Shown in pieces: positions 6,983 to 6,997 of a DNA stretch of 6,997 bases. The translations under genes and the position numbers were made by a program. Position 1 is the stretch's first letter. Each line of letters starts with the position of its first letter. Source of the stretch: an uncultured Clostridia bacterium (lineage in GTDB: Bacteria > Bacillota > Clostridia > Lachnospirales > Lachnospiraceae); contig CAMWWR010000096.1 in NCBI GenBank assembly GCA_947178045.1, forward strand, positions 1 through 6,997, in the 5' to 3' direction. The notes beneath the pieces are model-generated. The model saw nothing but the letters and a program-made list of their open reading frames with translations. It had not been told where the DNA came from and ran no database searches.

Positions 6983-6997
6983 TAGCTGCTTCAGGAG

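Overview
The window looks like an ordinary chromosomal segment of a moderately GC-rich Clostridia, most likely Lachnospiraceae. This rests on the style of the proteins: a long divergent PRPP synthetase typical of that group, a GT51/transpeptidase PBP with a TM anchor and acidic tail, a clostridial lipoprotein, and an XynB-like GH39 xylosidase. It also rests on strong Shine-Dalgarno sites and sigma-A-type promoters. No phage, transposon, CRISPR, tRNA or rRNA sequence is visible.

Layout, left to right. (1) The last 70 codons of a DnaC/DnaI-type helicase loader end at 215 and are followed at once by an intrinsic terminator. (2) A stand-alone gene for a 399-residue ribose-phosphate pyrophosphokinase runs from 380 to 1579 behind a near-consensus promoter. 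(3) A 12-bp perfect hairpin lies between prs and the convergent gene on the minus strand. (4) On the minus strand a class A penicillin-binding protein (1696-3840, TTG start) lies downstream of a lipoprotein gene of unknown function (3990-5381). A terminator hairpin separates them. (5) The lipoprotein gene has a promoter with both hexamers perfect. It diverges from a GH39 beta-xylosidase gene (5645-6982) across a 263-bp intergenic region that holds two promoters and an imperfect 18-bp inverted repeat. (6) The window ends 15 bases after the GH39 stop.

The genes look like separate transcription units, not one pathway: DNA replication (DnaC-like), nucleotide precursor supply (Prs), peptidoglycan synthesis (PBP), an envelope lipoprotein and cytoplasmic xylo-oligosaccharide breakdown (GH39). 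I see no convincing new multi-gene system. The points most worth a second look are the apparent C-terminal truncation of the GH39 enzyme by tandem stops with family-like sequence continuing in frame, the inverted repeat in the divergent promoter region, and the uncharacterised lipoprotein with its very strong promoter.
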